The notes under the pieces: generated by a model | Database searches by the model: none | Told to the model about the DNA's origin: nothing | What the model saw: only the letters and a program-made list of their open reading frames with translations | Assembly (NCBI RefSeq): GCF_004005475.1 | Contig: NZ_RZTZ01000004.1 | Location: forward strand, 124,001-188,000 | DNA: 64,000 nucleotides | Direction: 5' to 3' | Source: Niallia taxi | Lineage (GTDB): Bacteria > Bacillota > Bacilli > Bacillales > Cytobacillaceae | Position numbers and translations under genes: made by a program | Shown: piece after piece, positions 37,001 to 46,846 of the stretch | How the letters are laid out: the number at the start of each line of letters is the position of its first letter | How positions within the stretch are numbered: the first letter of the stretch is position 1

Positions 37001-37852
37001 ATGTTAAAAGTAATCGGAATAGGCGATAATGTCGTCGATAAATATGAACATACCCAAACGATGTATCCTGGGGGTAACGCGTTAAACTTCGCAGTGTATG
37101 CGAATCGCCTAGGAGCAGAGGCAGCCTTTCTAGGGGCATTTGGAACAGACGCAGAAGCAAAGCATGTCCAATCAAGCATTAAGGAAATTGGGCTCGATGT
37201 TTCAAGAAGTAAGGTATACGAAGGAGAAAATGGCTGTGCTCGAGTAACTCTCGTCGATGGGGACCGGGTGTTCCTCGGAAGCAATCGCTGTGGGGTACTT
37301 CGAGAATATGGGTTGAATTTGACTGAAGAGGATTACAGTTATATCCGCACATTCGACTTAGTTCATACAGGACTTTATGGATTTGCAGAAGAGGAATTGT
37401 TGAGAATTAAAACACTTGGAGTGCCGATAGGCTTTGATTTCTCATCTGATTTCACCCAAGAACAGGTCAACCAAATTGCTCCAAGAATTGACTTTGCTTA
37501 CTATTCTTGTAGCCATTTGAAATTAGATGACACTTTAAATTTAATGAAAAAATCCATTGGTTTAGGATGTAAGCTCGTAATATGCACATTAGGAGAAAAG
37601 GGAGCATTGCTGTTTGATGGAGAGAAATTTTACATGCAAGAACCTAAGCTTGTGAAAGCAGTTGATACGATGGGTGCTGGAGATTCCTTCATTACCTCGT
37701 TCATTATTGAATATATGAGCAGGAATAAAAAGGGTATTGGGGGCAAGGAGACAGTCATAAAAGAAAGTTTGAAAATAGCATCTGAATTTTCTTCAAGCCA
37801 GTGTCTCGTAGATGGATCCTTTGGTTTTGGAAAAATCTATGGAACTATTTGA
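37001..37852 (+). CDS. frlD: fructosamine (fructoselysine) 6-kinase, PfkB family
   Basis: The 283-residue PfkB kinase starts after AAAGGAGG. It has the GIGDNVVDKYEHTQTMYPGGN start typical of FrlD and the catalytic DTMGAGDSFIT motif with the base Asp. It would phosphorylate the sugar C6 of imported fructose-amino acids, preparing them for the deglycase. Length and motifs fit FrlD of B. subtilis and E. coli. A longer in-frame reading overlaps the ATPase gene and is rejected. Confidence 0.85.
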   Translation: MLKVIGIGDNVVDKYEHTQTMYPGGNALNFAVYANRLGAEAAFLGAFGTDAEAKHVQSSIKEIGLDVSRSKVYEGENGCARVTLVDGDRVFLGSNRCGVLREYGLNLTEEDYSYIRTFDLVHTGLYGFAEEELLRIKTLGVPIGFDFSSDFTQEQVNQIAPRIDFAYYSCSHLKLDDTLNLMKKSIGLGCKLVICTLGEKGALLFDGEKFYMQEPKLVKAVDTMGAGDSFITSFIIEYMSRNKKGIGGKETVIKESLKIASEFSSSQCLVDGSFGFGKIYGTI

Positions 37853-37873
37853 TGATTTAAGGAGGGTTATAAA

Positions 37874-38710
37874 ATGTCCTTGATAAAAAGAGAACAAATT
37901 GCGGGAATGAACATTCATTATATGCGTTATTCGCTTGAAACTTTTCTAAATGCACAAGTGGAAGCAGGAATTCACTCGATTGAATTCTGGACGGGGGTTC
38001 CCCACTATTACTTAGACCCGACTGTCTATTCAGATTGTAAGGTTCTTAAGAAAAAGCTCGTGGAGAGAAATTTAGAACTGGTTTGTTTTACTCCTGAAAA
38101 TTGTATGTATCAATACCAATTTGCTGCTTCAAAGCCGGAAATTTTCGAAAAAAGCTTTGAATACTTCTCTAACGGTATTAAGGCTACTGCTGAGCTTGGC
38201 TGCGAGATTATGCAGTGCAATTCTGGCTGGGGCTATCTTGATGAGGATCGGGAAGAAGCATGGAAGCGATCGCGAGAAATGCTGGGTAGACTTGCAGAAA
38301 CAGCCAAAAGGGAGGGTGTTAAGTTGGCTCTTGAAAGCTTAAGACCAGAAGAATCAAATCTTGTGATAACTGTGAAGGATGCGAAAAGGATGATAGACGA
38401 AATTAATCATCCTAATCTAAAAGTTTTAGTCGATACTACAGCAATGGGAGTAGCAGGAGAAACCTTGCAGGATTGGTTCGATGTGTTTGGTGAAAAGATT
38501 ATCCACACTCACTTTGTTGATGGCAATCCTTACGGTCACTTGGTTTGGGGTGATGGTCACCATAACCTAGGAGAGTTTCTCTCTACCTTAAAGCAAAATG
38601 AATATACCGGATATTTAGGTCAGGAAATTACCGACTCGAGATATTTCTTAAATCCTGCTGAACATGACAAGCGTAACATAAAGGCATTTTCACCTTATTT
38701 TAGTAACTAA
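37874..38710 (+). CDS. frlC: TIM-barrel epimerase, FrlC-like
   Basis: The 278-residue AP-endonuclease-2/xylose-isomerase-like protein has metal-ligand positions in LALESLRPEESNLV, KVLVDTTAMGVAG, HTHFVDGNPYGH and GYLGQEIT. E. coli FrlC interconverts fructoselysine and psicoselysine, and this gene's place among frlD and frlB supports that role. B. subtilis frl lacks this gene, so the layout is partly enterobacterial. The start follows AAGGAGGG. Confidence 0.7.
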   Translation: MSLIKREQIAGMNIHYMRYSLETFLNAQVEAGIHSIEFWTGVPHYYLDPTVYSDCKVLKKKLVERNLELVCFTPENCMYQYQFAASKPEIFEKSFEYFSNGIKATAELGCEIMQCNSGWGYLDEDREEAWKRSREMLGRLAETAKREGVKLALESLRPEESNLVITVKDAKRMIDEINHPNLKVLVDTTAMGVAGETLQDWFDVFGEKIIHTHFVDGNPYGHLVWGDGHHNLGEFLSTLKQNEYTGYLGQEITDSRYFLNPAEHDKRNIKAFSPYFSN

Positions 38711-38772
38711 AAAGTGGGGAATTGGCAGCAATGCTGCCTGTAAATATATATATAACTTGGAGGAATGAAAAA

Positions 38773-39741
38773 ATGGAATTGAATAGAATTATCTCTGCTA
38801 TCAAGGAAAAACAGTCAGAAATTAAAAGTGTATTTTTTGTAGGGTGTGGGGCATCCAAAGCGGAATTATATCCTGCGAAATACTTTTTAGAAGGAAATGC
38901 GAAGCATCTTAGAACAAGTCTTTATACAGCAAATGAATTCAATTATGCGACACCTGTTTCTGTCGACGACACAAGTATTGTTATCACATGTTCACTTGGT
39001 GGTGCAACTCCAGAAACGGTTGAGGCTACTACACTAGCGAAGGAAAAAGGGGCTCATGTCATCGCTGTTACACATGTGGAGGATTCAGCCATTACAACAG
39101 ATGCTGAATACGTTGTATACCATGGCTTCCATGAAAGTTACGCAGCAAAAATGGAGAAAATGACCAAAGTATTAGGGCTTGCTACAGAAATCTTAAATCA
39201 ATTTGAAGGCTATCAACATTATGAAAAAATGCTTGATGGTTTTGATAAAATTTATGGGCTAATTGAAAACGCAGTCTCTTCTGTAGTTCCACAAGCTAAA
39301 GCATTTGCTGATGCTTATAAAGATGATGAAGTTATTTATGTCATGAGCAGTGGCGCAACACATGAAGTAGCCTATTCCTTCTCTATTTGCTTACTGATGG
39401 AAATGCAGTGGATTAACTCAGGCACATTCCATGATGGGGAGTTCTTCCACGGTCCATTCGAAATAGTAGATAAAGACGTTCCGTTCCTACTGCTGATGAA
39501 TGACGGTAAAACAAGAGGTATGGACGCAAGAGCATTGGAATTCCTGCAACGCTTTGATGCAAAAACAACAGTTGTGGATGCGAAAGACTTTGGGCTTGGC
39601 TCTGCCATTTCAAGCGAAGTAGTCGACTACTTCAATCCTATGTTGATATCTGGAGTGATCCGCGTATACGCAGAACAATTAGCCATCGTTCGGAATCATC
39701 CTTTGACAAAAAGAAGATATATGTGGAAATTAGAATATTAA
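38773..39741 (+). CDS. frlB: fructosamine-6-phosphate deglycase, SIS domain
   Basis: The 322-residue protein has two sugar isomerase (SIS) domains, each with the phosphosugar loop: CGASKAELYP and CSLGGATPETV in the first and MSSGATHEVAYS in the second. The blocks MEMQWI, FHGPFEI and the terminal NHPLTKRRYMWKLEY match FrlB. It splits phosphorylated fructose-amino acids into glucose 6-phosphate and the free amino acid. The start is the ATG after TTGGAGGAATG; a longer frame upstream begins without a ribosome binding site. Confidence 0.88.
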   Translation: MELNRIISAIKEKQSEIKSVFFVGCGASKAELYPAKYFLEGNAKHLRTSLYTANEFNYATPVSVDDTSIVITCSLGGATPETVEATTLAKEKGAHVIAVTHVEDSAITTDAEYVVYHGFHESYAAKMEKMTKVLGLATEILNQFEGYQHYEKMLDGFDKIYGLIENAVSSVVPQAKAFADAYKDDEVIYVMSSGATHEVAYSFSICLLMEMQWINSGTFHDGEFFHGPFEIVDKDVPFLLLMNDGKTRGMDARALEFLQRFDAKTTVVDAKDFGLGSAISSEVVDYFNPMLISGVIRVYAEQLAIVRNHPLTKRRYMWKLEY

Positions 39742-39746
39742 TAGGT

Positions 39747-39776
39747 AGCTGGCATCTTAAGGATGCCAGCTTTATT
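39747..39776. terminator. terminator of the frl operon
   Basis: A perfect 10-bp stem (AGCTGGCATC/GATGCCAGCT) with a five-base loop and a T-rich tail sits between convergent frlB and frlR. Confidence 0.85.
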
Positions 39777-40506
39777 TCTGTTCAAAAGGGCTTGAAATCG
39801 TGAAGCTAACATGGTTCGTGTGGTAATAAAGAATGGACATGTATATTGCGACCTGTTCATCATTATATGCTATTTTCTCCAGCTCGTATAAAGGATCACT
39901 TATCCCACAACTTAAAGCCTCAGCTTCTTCTGAACTTGCAAAGACCACATTCAGAATTTTGTTGTTACGCGCAGGAATGGCATCATACATTTCATTTAAT
40001 ATCCAATGCATGGAAACATCCTCTGAGATATGCTTATCCAATTCAGGAAACAAATCCAGCGAATAGGTAGTAATCTCGTAAGACAAGGGCTCTTTGTCAC
40101 GATACAGAATTCTTCTAAGTTCCAGCACATTACAGCCTATCGGAATGTTGAGTTTTTCGGAAGTGTCTTTTGTTGCCTCTTTAATTGTATAGGATAGCAA
40201 TTTATAATGAGGTGTGTTTCCAGACGATACCATGTACTCCGAATAACCATTAACAGAAACGAGCTCTCTTGTCAGTTTTGGACGTTTTACAAAAGTTCCT
40301 TTACCCTGCTGCCTCACTAGAAGGCCCTCCTCCACCAGATCGAGTACCGCCTTGCGCACAGTGATTCTGCTTACATTATAAGCCTCGCACAACTCTGTCT
40401 CTGTCGGAAGTCTTTCTCCTTGTATATACACTCCTCGATTAATGTTCTCTGAAATGGCTTGCTTTAACTGCAAGTAAAGTGGAACAGAACTGTCACTGTT
40501 TAGCAA
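39772..40506 (-). CDS. frlR: GntR/HutC family repressor of the frl operon
   Basis: The 244-residue protein has a GntR winged helix (LPTETELCEAYNVSRITVRKAVLDL) and a C-terminal UTRA ligand-binding domain (LELRRILYRDKEPLSYEITTY). It starts with TTG, eight bases after AAGGAGG. It is convergent with the catabolic genes and most probably binds the doubled TATAACGTTATA sites at their promoter, released by a fructosamine phosphate, as for FrlR of B. subtilis. The effector is inferred. Confidence 0.8.
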   Translation of the reverse strand: MLNSDSSVPLYLQLKQAISENINRGVYIQGERLPTETELCEAYNVSRITVRKAVLDLVEEGLLVRQQGKGTFVKRPKLTRELVSVNGYSEYMVSSGNTPHYKLLSYTIKEATKDTSEKLNIPIGCNVLELRRILYRDKEPLSYEITTYSLDLFPELDKHISEDVSMHWILNEMYDAIPARNNKILNVVFASSEEAEALSCGISDPLYELEKIAYNDEQVAIYMSILYYHTNHVSFTISSPFEQK

Positions 40507-40778
40507 TGATTTGTCCTCCTTTTTTTAGGATTATGGTTAAGGATATTATAGCAAAATAAAGCTGTGCGCTGTATGTATCATACTTATAGTATAAGAGAAT
40601 CAGGAGAGAATAGCACAGAGTAGCGGAAATAGTAAATAACTAACATTCTACCAGTAGATTAAGGCTTTACCCTTTATTTTTGCCTAAATTTAAATAAAAA
40701 AGTTAAAGAATTCTCTTTAAGTGGAGCTCTTTCTTTTCATAGGTAATTGCAGTGGATTTAAGGAAGTAAATTCATGCT
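40507..40778. other. frlR upstream region
   Basis: It contains a TATAAT-like -10 for frlR near 40548-40553 on the minus strand and a palindromic ATACTTATAGTAT at 40580-40592. The sequence differs from the operators at the frl promoter. The rest is AT-rich with no gene. Confidence 0.4.
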
Positions 40779-41091
40779 TTAGGTATACAAACCCATACTA
40801 ACCTCTTTTATGGCACCTACAAACATGATATCAAACCTGTTATCAAATAATTCAGTGTCCTTCAAATAAACGTCTTCCGATGTAAATCCAATGGATGTTA
40901 CCATTCATATTCCATAAGAATACCTTTCAATTGCTGAACAAAAAAATTAAATTCTGCTACAAACCAACCATAATATTTCTTTATTGGTCATCATCCGTTT
41001 TTCTATAAAATATTCTAAAAAGAGCATTTTTTCTTGAAGGTTTGCCATAAGGCTCTTATTTCAGAAGCACTAAAAGATTTGTTTCACTCAA
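40779..41091 (-). pseudogene. decayed DUF3231 gene
   Basis: Read leftward, fragments SASEIRALWQTF, then after two stops GFTSEDVYLKDTELFDNRFD and VGAIKEVSMGLYT, match the order and spacing of the first unit of the intact DUF3231 protein (SSEVGSLWANYM, GFTENDVNVKAPRLFSD). There is a TTG start region after GGAGGT, an early frameshift, internal stops and loss of the second unit. Confidence 0.55.
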
Positions 41092-41324
41092 TTGTCTTCT
41101 CGACCTCCGTAGAATAAGTCTTTTTAGGTTTTCCTAACAAAAAAACATATATTTTAAAGAATCGTTTAACTTTCCATATTTGACTTGAAACTTTAACTTT
41201 TATTGTTCGTATTAACATTCATACATAAAGGAATGTTCCCAGTAATAGATATATCTTATAAATTTGATAAAGAAAAACCTAATATGGAAATTCATCAATA
41301 CAAAAAGGTAAAGGAGAACTTTAC

Positions 41325-42305
41325 ATGAAAGCAATGGTTTACGAGGAATACGGAACAACGGATGTTCTTCATCTAAAAGAAGTAAAGATACCTGATTTAA
41401 ATCAAAATGATGTGCTGGTAAAAGTACATGCCGCATCAGTGAACTCATGGGATTGGGATCTTCTTAGGGGGAAACCATTCATGAATCGAATTGGAGGCCT
41501 TCGTAAGCCTAAATATAACATTCTTGGAGCGGATATAGCTGGGATAGTGGAGGCAATCGGTCCAGGCGTCAAACATCTTTCAGTAGGAGATGAGGTATTC
41601 GGGGACATTTCTTGGTGTGGTTGGGGAGGGTTTGCGGAATATGTGAAAGTTCATGCCAATGCATTGAGTATGAAACCTGCCAATATGTCATTTGAAGAGG
41701 CTGCCGCGATACCACAGGCTGGTGTATTGGCTCTTCAAGGACTTCGTGATATAGGAAAGGTGCATGAAACGAGAAAAGTCTTGATTAATGGTTCTGGCGG
41801 AGGCGTGGGAACCTTTGCCTTACAAATTTCCAAATTATTCGGAGCAGAAGTTACTTGTGTGGATAGAAAAGATAAATTAGAAATGCTGCAGTCCATTGGT
41901 GCGGACCATGTAATCGATTATGCAGAGGAGGATTTCGTAAAAAAAAGCAAGAAATACGATTTGGTTCTTGATGTCGTAGGGAATCGGTCTATATTTAAAT
42001 GGAAACAAATAATAAATCCTGATGGAAAGTATGTCATGATTGGTGGTTACACGTCCTTAATCCTACATTTATTGTTAATGGGTCGTCTAATACATAAAAA
42101 GGAAAATAAGAAGATGGGCCTCCTCATTCATAAACCAAGCAAGGAAGACCAAGATTTTTTAAGAGACCTGTATGTAGCTGGAAAACTGGTACCAATTATA
42201 GATAAGCGATACTCCTTAAGCCAAGTTTCGGAGGCGATAAATTATCTAGGAGAAGGTCAGGCAAAAGGGAAAGTAATTATTTGCATCGAAAATAGTCCAA
42301 CTTAA
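41325..42305 (+). CDS. zinc-free medium-chain alcohol dehydrogenase / quinone oxidoreductase type
   Basis: The 326-residue NAD(P)-dependent reductase has the GroES-like fold, then the dinucleotide-binding NGSGGGVGTFALQISKLFG. The catalytic and structural zinc cysteines are absent, as in the quinone oxidoreductase branch. The end has the usual SEAINYLGEGQAKGKVII. The substrate is unknown. Start follows AAAGGAGAA. It is the only intact gene in a 6-kb stretch of broken genes. Confidence 0.8.
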   Translation: MKAMVYEEYGTTDVLHLKEVKIPDLNQNDVLVKVHAASVNSWDWDLLRGKPFMNRIGGLRKPKYNILGADIAGIVEAIGPGVKHLSVGDEVFGDISWCGWGGFAEYVKVHANALSMKPANMSFEEAAAIPQAGVLALQGLRDIGKVHETRKVLINGSGGGVGTFALQISKLFGAEVTCVDRKDKLEMLQSIGADHVIDYAEEDFVKKSKKYDLVLDVVGNRSIFKWKQIINPDGKYVMIGGYTSLILHLLLMGRLIHKKENKKMGLLIHKPSKEDQDFLRDLYVAGKLVPIIDKRYSLSQVSEAINYLGEGQAKGKVIICIENSPT

Positions 42306-42705
42306 ACTCGAGGCTACAAAGAAAGAACGTATTTGGTCTATACAACAAAGTAGTTTGCCATTTTATGCTGAGAAAGTGGGTTAACATAAAAGGGGTGAAA
42401 AAGTAAACGTATACGTTTGTTCGTTCAGATATATTATTTCATTATATAGGAATTACATATCGTCGAAGGGAGTACATTTGTCGGGGTAACAGCGTCGCGG
42501 CCAACGAGAGAGTATCTTATTCACGTATCATTAAATTCGAGGTGGGTTGCGGGTTGTACAGTTACTACTATCCCTAAAACGGAGTACGTATAAACACCCG
42601 GGAGATGATTGTCCATCCATGTAAGATTACAAGTCTTAGTAACATAGAACCAGTTAACGGAAGTAACTTTGGTCCAGTTACTATCCTAAGACTCGACGAT
42701 TAAGG
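42306..42705. other. no supported gene
   Basis: The stretch is less AT-rich than its surroundings and has no intact reading frame or ribosome binding site. It may include the decayed front part (zinc ribbon and membrane segment) of the TcaA-like gene that follows, but I cannot prove this. Confidence 0.4.
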
Positions 42706-43477
42706 ATGTTTTGCCGGGGGACGCTGAACTTGAGGATAGCTATAAAGGAGATTATGCCTCTTAACAGATACAGAACACCTGACTTTGATGATGCATATGC
42801 AAATTGTTTAGATACACAGCTTAACTTTAAAGGCGAGTACGGAGAAATCTATTCTATTTTTAATACAAGTATACTATTTGTAAATGGAAAGAGCACAAGC
42901 AAAAAAGTAGCAGATATATATGATTTCGTTCCGTTTCCTATAGATGGTTCTATTAACCTTAACCTGCATGCAGAGTATGAAACGAAGGATGGCACGATGA
43001 AAACAGCTGCCCAAAAAGTTACGAATACGAAAAATTAAATTGATACCAGAAGAAACGGAATAGGCTTAAATTCATTCATAGAAGACCATTACTATGCTTA
43101 GTGTTTCTGCTATAAATGCAGGGGAATTCTCTCATGTGAGCTCGTACCTTGATCCAAACGGCAAAGCGTATACTGAGTCTAAAGACTATGTAAAATACAT
43201 ATACGAAAAAGGTATTACGGAAGAAGTTGTCTCTGTTGAAGTGACAGATTATGAAAAGCCAGATGATGGCTATGTTGTTGATACAAATGACGTATACGAT
43301 ATAACATCTAAAGATGGGACAACAAAAAGACAAGAATTCAAATCTTCCTTAGATGGTACATTAGGTGTAAACGAACTTATCAGTACAAAAAATACAAATT
43401 ACTTACTTATTCCATTAAAAACAGTTCTTACTTTTCATTTTAAAAGGCGAAAGCATCAAGTAGTAAACTACTATTAG
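42706..43477 (+). pseudogene. broken TcaA/YvbJ-like zinc-ribbon membrane protein
   Basis: The first open part contains a TcaA-type extracytoplasmic domain (LFVNGKSTSKKVADIYDFVP, FPIDGSINLNLHAEYETKDG). After a stop and a frame change comes a typical TcaA NTF2-like C-terminal domain (SAINAGEFSHVSSYLDPNGK, the later KGITEEVVSVEVTDYEKPDD and GVNELISTKN). Between them LNSFIEDHYY joins in a third frame. The N-terminal zinc ribbon and transmembrane helix are missing. Relatives affect cell-envelope processes and glycopeptide response. Confidence 0.6.
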
Positions 43478-43573
43478 AGTTACTAAACAGTAAAAATCAC
43501 AGGAGAAGGAAGACGATATTCTATTTCGTCTTTCTTTTTTTACTTTTATACCTAACAACAAGGAGAGACGTAA

Positions 43574-43796
43574 ATGAACAGAGTACTGGGAATATACTAC
43601 TTTCTATTTTGGTTTGCTTAACAAGCTGTAGTAGTGAAGAGACAATTAGCAAAGACAAGGGAACTGCTACCAAAGTAAAAAGTGTGGAAATAAAGTTCAG
43701 AGCAGGGAAGATGTTGAGTTAGCAGATAATGAGATTTTTGTGCTATATCAGAAACAGGTAGAAAATCACCCCCTATTTAAATCCTTTCATACGTAA
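43574..43796 (+). pseudogene. frameshifted lipoprotein fragment
   Basis: An ATG after AAGGAGAG begins MNRV, and a one-base shift gives NILLSILVCLTSCSSEETIS, a clear lipoprotein signal with lipobox LTSC. A second shift leads to EDVELADNEIFVLYQKQVEN and a stop. At least two frameshifts inactivate it. The family is not recognised. Confidence 0.5.
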
Positions 43797-43883
43797 TATT
43801 ACCATTTATTTCTCAAGGGAAAACTACCGATAAATCAAATAGAAAGGTTATGGTTCATTTCTAAGGACATACTCCCCCGACAG

Positions 43884-43957
43884 CTTAGGTCATGCTGGCA
43901 CATGCCCCAAGCAGCAAGTAACAGTATGAAACAGAGATTTCTGCCATATGACCTAAG
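43884..43957 (+). repeat. inverted repeat in the chemoreceptor leader
   Basis: CTTAGGTCAT and ATGACCTAAG are perfect 10-base arms enclosing 54 bases, just before the ribosome binding site of the broken chemoreceptor gene. The loop does not show the conserved bases of a c-di-GMP riboswitch. Confidence 0.4.
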
Positions 43958-43981
43958 TTATATATTAAAGGAGATAGTGAA

Positions 43982-45647
43982 ATGAATTTTATGAAAAACA
44001 GGAAAGTATCGCAAAAAATATTCGTACTAATTATTCTTAGTAGTATCTTTCTTTTGTTTGTAGGCATTTATGGGATTAATGGGTTGCAACAAATGTCAAA
44101 GAATACAAATGCTATGTATAAAGATAGACTTATCCCTAATACTTGGATAGCTAAAATGCAATTAAACAACACGCAGAATGATGCTTATGTTCTTGAACTA
44201 TTTAATACAAAGAGCGAGGAAGAAAATAATAATATTATGGATGCTTTTAAAGCATCCACAGAAGAAATAGACATGTATAAGGAGAAAATAGATAAGTTAG
44301 ATTTGTCTAATGAGGAACGTTCTGCTTTTAATGCGTACAATGAAATGTTACCTGATTTTAGGGAATTGAGATTGTCAGCGATGGAATTAGGAATGCAGAA
44401 TAAAAATGAAGAAGCCTTTAGACTCTATAACACGGAGGTAAAAGCTAAAAAGCAAGAAATTGATGAAAAACTAAATACCTTACAAAAAATAAACTTAGAC
44501 ACAGCAGAGAAAATTGCTAAAGAGAACAAAAAAGAAGCACAAAGTGCTATGATTACGTTTGTTATTATTATGATAATAGCTATTGCAGTGACTGTCTTTA
44601 TAGGTATTTATATTTCTAGAATGATTACTAAACCACTAAAAACATTAGAAGTATTAATGGAAAAAGGAAAAAATGGCGATTTCACCGAACTGTCTACTTA
44701 CAATGCTAAGGATGAAATTGGCTCGTTGGCAATCAGTTTCAACGGAATGTCAGAAGGTATACGAGAAGTAGTCAAAACGATTAATGAATCATCACAACAA
44801 TTAGCGGCTTCTTCAGAAGAATGAAACCATTCAAGAACTAGCAACTGGTTCTGAGAATCAAATGCAGCAAATTGATTCTAGCTCCAAAGGTGTCAACAAT
44901 ATATCTGATAGCACAACCACTATTACACAACATGCAGAGAAAGTAGTCGTAACAGCCGAGGAAGCATCTAGGATATCTGCGAAAGGTGCAGAAAGCATGA
45001 TCGAAGCTACTAAACAAATGAACTCTATTAATTTAAATGTTATTAATCTAGCGAAATCTGTAAGTTCCTTAGAATCACGTACGAATGAGATCGGAGATAT
45101 TACGAAAGTTATTACGGATATCTCTTCTCAAACCAATCTATTAGCTTTAAATGCAGCCATCGAAGCTGCAAGAGCTGGTGAGCAAGGAAAAGGGTTTGCA
45201 GTAGTAGCAGAGGAAGTGAGAAAATTAGCAGAACAATCTTCTCAATCTGCGGAACAAATCTCATCACTTATTGCTCAAATACAAGAAGATACAAAAACCA
45301 CTTCTGCTTCCATGGATACAGCAACAATAGACGTACAAACAGGGTTATCTATCGTGAATGAAGCGGGTGAATCCTTTAAATATGTTGAACATTCAGTAAG
45401 GAAGTTAGTTCTTTTAATTGAAGAAGTATTTGGCTCCTTGCAACAATTAAAAGAAAATACTAACATGATTAATGACTCTGTTCAGGAAGTAAGTCACATG
45501 GCTGGAGATGCTGCCTCTAAAACAGGTAATATTTCAGCAGCAACAGAAGAACAAGTGGCATCAATGGAGGAAATATCCGCATCCGCCACTATCCTAGCAA
45601 ATCTAGCAACAGAGTTACAATCATTAATTCAGCGATTTAAGATATAA
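43982..45647 (+). pseudogene. methyl-accepting chemotaxis protein, broken by an internal deletion
   Basis: The first part has a cytoplasmic N-terminus, a membrane helix, a four-helix-bundle sensor, a second helix (about residues 190-215) and a HAMP domain. It stops right after [13 protein letters not shown]. The second part resumes one frame over as [18 protein letters not shown] and continues through the intact signalling tip ([20 protein letters not shown]) to the end. The usual dozen residues between SSEE and ETIQ are missing, so a short deletion of a length not divisible by three caused the break near 44822. The rest is well preserved, so the loss is recent. Confidence 0.85.
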
Positions 45648-45651
45648 AGAT

Positions 45652-45728
45652 AAACACCCATAGGCAGATGAATTGACGCTAATTGATATTTAATTGGTTC
45701 ACTGTTATAACTATGGGTGTTTTATTTT
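45652..45728 (+). terminator. terminator after the chemoreceptor
   Basis: AAACACCCATAG and CTATGGGTGTTT are perfect 12-base arms with a long, partly self-pairing loop, followed by a T-rich tail. Confidence 0.7.
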
Positions 45729-46633
45729 CCTGTAAACAAATATTCGATGAATATACCATTATTATGTTATATCATATACTATTACACATATTATACCCTT
45801 AGCGTAAGCAACCTCTTATATTAAATGCTTCCTTCTTTGATTTAACATTGTACACACTTGATGCGACACCATATAAAATCATTTATTTGCATATGCTATG
45901 CAGCACATTCACATTCACAAATATGTATATGAGTATATACACTACCCATTAAATGCCAGGGCGATTATCGCACCGATAAATCATATACAAATATAGAAGG
46001 AAAAGTTCCAAGAATAGAGAAGATACAACATAAAAAACTATTAATGCTTAATAAAATCCGTCAAAACCACTGAGACTAAATGGGATTAGATGTTTTATAT
46101 TTGCGATTTAATCCATCTAAGAAGGATTAACGCTTATTTTCCTTGTAAACTGATTAATTATGTTCTTTTCGCTCAAATCTATAAATTTAACAACTTTTTT
46201 GTATATAAACATGAACAGGTTTCTTATTAGTTTAATGAATCACATGACAACATGTAAGAAAAGGATTCCTGGGTCGTGACATGCTTATCCGAGCAGATTT
46301 ATAAAAGGCTTCACAGTAGCTGTCAAAATCTTTTTCGGTAAGATAATAGCTAGGCGGGGGCATCTCGGGGGTGGCCAGCAACAATTACTTAGGTGATTGC
46401 ATAAAATAAAGAGGATGGATACATACTTCTTTTACAGCTTAAAACTTTCTTAGTCCTACTCATTAGAGTAGGGCAATTTTTATTAACCGAAAGACATTTT
46501 AATAAATTTTTCTAAAAAAGTTACCTTACCATTAGCTTTTTTTTCTGTTGGGTTCAGAAAACTTAATTGCTCTATTGTTATGGTACTAACTGGGCAGCTA
46601 AAAGGGACAAAATATCTATTCAGAGCTCTCACC
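45729..46633. other. long stretch without genes
   Basis: No frame with a ribosome binding site or recognisable domain is present. A small terminator lies near 46455. Sequence character changes near 46340-46400 (GC-richer GGCGGGGGCATCTCGGGGG), which may mark a rearrangement junction beside the IS110 fragment. Confidence 0.45.
46455..46483 (+). terminator. small terminator
   Basis: CCTACTC and GAGTAGG pair around ATTA and are followed by a T-run. Confidence 0.5.
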
Positions 46634-46735
46634 ATGAATTATAACCAAAATCATAAAATAGCTCAAATTACACCTAAAACTTTAGTGATTGGTATTGATG
46701 ATATTGCCAAACATCATCACGTAGCTAGAGCACAG
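46634..46735 (+). mobile_element. IS110-family transposase N-terminal fragment
   Basis: The reading MNYNQNHKIAQITPKTLVIG followed by IDDIAK..HVARAQDW matches the start of IS110-family DEDD transposases (ITxKTLVVGVDIAKxxHVARAQD). About 34 codons remain before the frame runs into unrelated sequence and a terminator. An extra Asp is inserted at GIDDIAK. No terminal repeats or second half were found. Confidence 0.7.
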
Positions 46736-46765
46736 GATTGGGAAGCTTCATCCAGTAACAAATAT

Positions 46766-46817
46766 AAAGAAAAAACCAACCTAATTCTAGTTATAAATGA
46801 AAGTTGGTTTTTTCTTT
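46766..46817. terminator. bidirectional terminator
   Basis: AAAGAAAAAACCAAC and GTTGGTTTTTTCTTT are perfect 15-base arms. It ends the IS fragment on one side and the hybrid kinase gene on the other. Confidence 0.85.
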
Positions 46818-46846
46818 GGCTGCTTCATGGGTTTATTTAAGAAGAT

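Noticed and set aside
43884-43980. c-di-GMP riboswitch before the chemoreceptor
   Set aside because: The outer stem is present, but the conserved internal bases of either c-di-GMP riboswitch class are not seen.
46580-46840. Full 86-codon protein at the IS110 fragment
   Set aside because: Only the first part from MNYNQN is transposase-like; the rest translates unrelated sequence and a terminator hairpin.
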